This document shows, piece after piece, positions 25,974-28,654 of a stretch of DNA of 28,654 bases. The first letter of the stretch is position 1. Each line of letters begins with the position of its first letter. A program made the translations under genes and the position numbers. Source of the DNA: Clostridiales bacterium UBA7103 (GTDB taxonomy: Bacteria; Bacillota; Clostridia; Oscillospirales; Oscillospiraceae); the NCBI GenBank assembly GCA_002493305.1, contig DKYJ01000056.1, positions 27,598 to 56,251 of the forward strand, in the 5' to 3' direction. The notes under the pieces were generated by a model. That model ran no database searches. It was not told where the DNA came from and saw only the letters and a program-made list of their open reading frames with translations.

Positions 25974-26002
25974 TTGCCTTATTTAGCGAAGCAGTGTATT
26001 AT
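25974..26002 (+). promoter_or_regulatory. sigma-A promoter of the DUF5058 operon
   Basis: TTGCCT (25974-25979), 17-bp spacer, TATTAT (25997-26002) preceded by TG. The transcript start would fall about 25 bp before the TTG start codon's ribosome site region. Confidence 0.7.
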
Positions 26003-26036
26003 GATAGCAAACAATGAATTGAGAGGAGAAGTTTAA

Positions 26037-26774
26037 TTGGAATTTAATGTGAACAGTCCGATATTGTTCGTGCTGGCGGGAGTGATCGTCGCCGTTGTGC
26101 TGGCGCAGTCGGTATTTTTCCTCGTTAAAGCGTGGCGGCGCGGCAGGGAGATCGGCATGGGCGCGGACAAGCTCAAGCGCGTTGCGGTCACGGCGGGGGT
26201 CTTTACCATTGCCCCGGCGGTGGCCATCGTGATAAGCGTCATTACCCTTGCCAAAGACCTCGGCCAGCCGCTGCCTTGGCTGCGGCTGAGCGTGGTCGGC
26301 TCGCTCTCGTATGAGACTATCGCGGCAACAAACGCCGAGAGCGCTATGGGGCTTACATTCGGGCAGGTCAGCGCGCTGACGGCAAGCCAGTATGTGACCA
26401 TCGCGGCGGTGATGACGGTTAGCATCATGCTGGGCATATGGCTCGTGCCGCTTATAGGAAAGAAGCTTTTAAACGGGGTCATCAGCCTTGAAAACCGCGA
26501 CAAAAAGTGGGGGGATATTTTTTCCGCCTCGCTATTTATCGGGATGATCTCCGCATTTCTGGGCTATGTGTTCTGTGATTTCGGCGTTGTGTTCAAGGGC
26601 GACAGCTCCGGGCTTATCCCGCCGCTGGTTATGCTGGTGTCGGCACTGGTCATGGGCATTGCGGGGCTTGCGGTGAAGAAGCTCAAGTGGCGCTGGATCT
26701 TGGACTACGCGCTGCCGATAAGCCTTGTGCTGGGCATGGCGAGCGCCATACCCATTACGGCGTGGCTGGGCTGA
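26037..26774 (+). CDS. DUF5058-family membrane protein (putative permease)
   Basis: A 245-residue integral membrane protein with about six or seven helices, recognised as the DUF5058 family, which in Clostridia sits with a second small permease-like protein and an M20 peptidase. Initiation is at TTG 26037, with AGAGGAG 8 nt upstream; no ATG is near. The gene order suggests a transport pair feeding or relieving a peptidase. The transported compound is unknown. Next gene starts 14 bp later. Confidence 0.8.
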   Translation: MEFNVNSPILFVLAGVIVAVVLAQSVFFLVKAWRRGREIGMGADKLKRVAVTAGVFTIAPAVAIVISVITLAKDLGQPLPWLRLSVVGSLSYETIAATNAESAMGLTFGQVSALTASQYVTIAAVMTVSIMLGIWLVPLIGKKLLNGVISLENRDKKWGDIFSASLFIGMISAFLGYVFCDFGVVFKGDSSGLIPPLVMLVSALVMGIAGLAVKKLKWRWILDYALPISLVLGMASAIPITAWLG

Positions 26775-26788
26775 GAGGAGGTTGGAGC

Positions 26789-27454
26789 ATGAAAAACAAG
26801 CTTTCTTACATAGACTCCGTTCACAGAGCGGGGCGCATCTGGAATCTGAGCGTGATGGTCATTCTGCTGGCTTTCCCGGTGGTGGTCGCGCTCGTCTTTG
26901 GCGCAGCTCCCGACTGGCGCGGCTTCGGCATGGGTCTTGTCGCGACTGCCCCGATGTATTGGGCGGTGGGCGCGGTGGAGACCGTCACCTATGTGCCGAT
27001 GCTCGGCGCGGGCGGCTCGTACCTGTCCTTCGTGACGGGCAACATCTCAAACCTCAAGCTGCCGGTGGCGCTCAACGCCTTGGAGCAGGCGGAGGTCAAG
27101 CCCAGCTCCGAGGAGGGGGAGGTCATCTCCACCATCGCTATCGCGGTGTCAAGCATTGTGACGACGCTTATCATCATCGTGGGCGTTATCCTCATTACAC
27201 CGCTGACCCCGGTTCTCAATTCCCCGGCGCTCGCGCCTGCCTTCGCGCAGATACTGCCCGCCCTGTTCGGCGGTTTGGGCGTGGTGTTCATCTCCCGCAA
27301 CTGGAAGATCTCCATTGCTCCGGTTATTTTGATGCTGGTGCTGTTTATCTTTGTCCCCGCGCTCAACTCTTCCACGGTGGGAATCATGGTGCCCGTGGGC
27401 GTGCTGTTCACGCTGGGCGTGTCGAGGCTTATGTACAAAAAGGGATTGCTTTAA
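26789..27454 (+). CDS. membrane protein, probable transport partner of DUF5058
   Basis: A 221-residue protein with five to six hydrophobic helices, a short cytoplasmic N-terminus and a conserved-looking PMLGAGGSYLSFVTGNISNLKLP loop. The ATG at 26789 has AGGAGG upstream. It is close-packed between DUF5058 and the M20 peptidase, so the three are co-transcribed. I know no functional name. A two-component solute permease for amino acids or dipeptides is a guess from context. Confidence 0.75.
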   Translation: MKNKLSYIDSVHRAGRIWNLSVMVILLAFPVVVALVFGAAPDWRGFGMGLVATAPMYWAVGAVETVTYVPMLGAGGSYLSFVTGNISNLKLPVALNALEQAEVKPSSEEGEVISTIAIAVSSIVTTLIIIVGVILITPLTPVLNSPALAPAFAQILPALFGGLGVVFISRNWKISIAPVILMLVLFIFVPALNSSTVGIMVPVGVLFTLGVSRLMYKKGLL

Positions 27455-27466
27455 GGAGAATGGATC

Positions 27467-28654
27467 ATGATTGCATTATTTGTTGTTCTTGCGCTGCTGG
27501 CGGCGCTTATCGCCATTGTGCTGGTGCGCACGGCGAGGTTTAAGCCCGCAGAGCAGGAGAAGGCCGCCTTTGGCGATGTGAATTTTGACAGGGACGCGGC
27601 GGAGGACGCGCTGGCGGAGCTTGTAAAGTGCCGCACGGTGTCCGACCTCGACAGCGCCAACGAGGACGACGCGGAGTTTGAAAAGCTCATCGGTAAGCTC
27701 CCGGTGCTCTACCCCAATGTGATAAAGAGCTGCCCGATGGAGCGCTTTGACGGCAGGGCGCTGCTGTTTCGCTGGAAGGGCAAGGGCGAGGGCGACCCGG
27801 CGGTGCTGATGGCGCACTATGACGTTGTGCCCGTCGAGGAGGAAAACTGGGAGAAGCCGCCCTTTGACGCGGTGATCGAAAACGGCGTCATGTGGGGGCG
27901 CGGCACGCTGGACACAAAGGTCACCTTCAACGGCATCATGTCGGCTGCCGAGAACCTGATAAAGCAGGGCTTTACCCCGGAAAACGATATATACTTCGCC
28001 TTCTCCGGCGGCGAGGAATCAAACGGCCCCGGCGCTGCGAACATCGTAAAGTATTTTGAGAGTCAGGGCATCGTCCCGTCCATGGTGGTGGACGAGGGCG
28101 GCGGCGTTGTGGAGGATGTTTTCCCCGGCGTCAAGCAGCCCTGCGCGCTTATAGGCATTGCGGAAAAGGGCGCCATCAATCTGGAGTTTGCCATTTCCTC
28201 CAACGGCGGCCATGCCTCCGCGCCCAAGCCCCATACCCCCGTGGGCAGACTTGCAATGGCCTGCACGAAGCTGGAGGCCAAGCCCTTTAAGGCCCATTTC
28301 GAGGGCCCTGCCGGGCAGATGTTCGACACGCTGGGGCGGCACTCGACCTTTGTTTACCGCATGATCTTCGCAAACCTCTGGCTGTTCAAGGGCATACTCA
28401 ACGGAATGTGCAAGAAAAACGGCGGCGAGCTCAACGCTCTCGTGCGCACAACGGTGGCCTTTACCCAGATGCGCGGCAGCAAGGCGCCCAATGTTATCCC
28501 GCCCACGGCCTCAATGGTCGCAAACCTCCGCCTCAACCCGGCGGACTCCATTGACAGCGCCATGGACTATGTGCGCAGGACGATAAACGACAAGGATATA
28601 CAGCTGTCCATGGGTACGCACATGGAGCCGAGCCCCGTCTCCCGCACCGACTGC
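27467..28654 (+). CDS. M20-family metallopeptidase, membrane-anchored, cut by window end
   Basis: The frame runs 396 codons to the window edge without a stop. An N-terminal hydrophobic helix (2-20) anchors the protein. M20 zinc ligands and catalytic residues are visible: H117 and D119 in AHYDVVP, D149 in GRGTLDTK, E183/E184 in SGGEES and D209 in VVDEGG. The spacing and the ENWEKPPFDAVIENGVMWGRGTLD segment resemble the carboxypeptidase S/PM20D1 branch. ATG 27467 has AAGGAGA 7 nt upstream, immediately after the preceding stop. Third gene of the DUF5058 operon. Confidence 0.92.
   Translation, partial: MIALFVVLALLAALIAIVLVRTARFKPAEQEKAAFGDVNFDRDAAEDALAELVKCRTVSDLDSANEDDAEFEKLIGKLPVLYPNVIKSCPMERFDGRALLFRWKGKGEGDPAVLMAHYDVVPVEEENWEKPPFDAVIENGVMWGRGTLDTKVTFNGIMSAAENLIKQGFTPENDIYFAFSGGEESNGPGAANIVKYFESQGIVPSMVVDEGGGVVEDVFPGVKQPCALIGIAEKGAINLEFAISSNGGHASAPKPHTPVGRLAMACTKLEAKPFKAHFEGPAGQMFDTLGRHSTFVYRMIFANLWLFKGILNGMCKKNGGELNALVRTTVAFTQMRGSKAPNVIPPTASMVANLRLNPADSIDSAMDYVRRTINDKDIQLSMGTHMEPSPVSRTDC

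Overview
The window reads as a chromosomal segment of a strictly anaerobic, moderately high-GC member of the Clostridia, most likely Oscillospiraceae (family-level placement is inference). Pointers are strong AGGAGG-type ribosome sites, consensus sigma-A promoters, an oxygen-sensitive 2-hydroxyacyl-CoA dehydratase-type enzyme pair, FeoAB, the folate C1 enzymes Fhs/FchA/FolD, a DUF5058 permease operon, and surface proteins with Thr-Pro repeat linkers. There is no CRISPR array, transposase, phage or rRNA gene. Two tRNA genes are present: Val(GAC) at the left edge and Ser(UGA) near 21 kb.

Layout. 1-890: tRNA-Val and a zinc-ribbon/membrane-anchored protein (minus strand). 1398-4806: a promoter-to-terminator operon of four genes: two divergent 2-hydroxyacyl-CoA dehydratase-family subunits, a 52-residue membrane peptide and a four-cysteine ribbon protein, without the usual activator ATPase. 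4841-11000 (minus strand): a heterodimeric ABC exporter downstream of feoA-feoB, with its own promoter overlapping the feoB stop. 11051-12866: a glyoxalase-like VOC protein and a FAD/Rieske oxidoreductase. 12868-15146: a TetR / ABC ATPase / ABC-2 permease operon with a candidate operator. 15226-15561: a terminator and two palindromic repeat elements typical of Clostridia. 15562-19947: a divergent folate cluster, fhs-rdgB on one side and fchA-folD-folT on the other, with two back-to-back sigma-A promoters between them. 20037-20644: remnants of a LysR-like gene and an EFR1-type flavodoxin/ferredoxin gene. 21072-22627: an EamA transporter and a PNPOx-like flavoprotein behind a structured leader. 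22671-23759: an AT-rich island in which an 84-bp promoter-bearing repeat precedes each of two unrelated small genes, the second frameshifted. 23857-25086: an RlmI-like rRNA methyltransferase. 25126-25860: a lipoprotein. 26037-28654: two permease-like membrane proteins followed by an M20 peptidase cut by the window end.

Functional picture. Fhs makes 10-formyl-THF, FchA interconverts it with methenyl-THF, FolD reduces methenyl-THF to methylene-THF, and FolT is a folate S-component. FolD has lost the cyclohydrolase lysine, which fits division of labour with FchA. fhs seems to start at ACG. The most unusual loci are the activator-less dehydratase-like operon, the duplicated promoter-repeat cassettes, the mutually exclusive hairpins before the EamA gene, and the ACG start of fhs.
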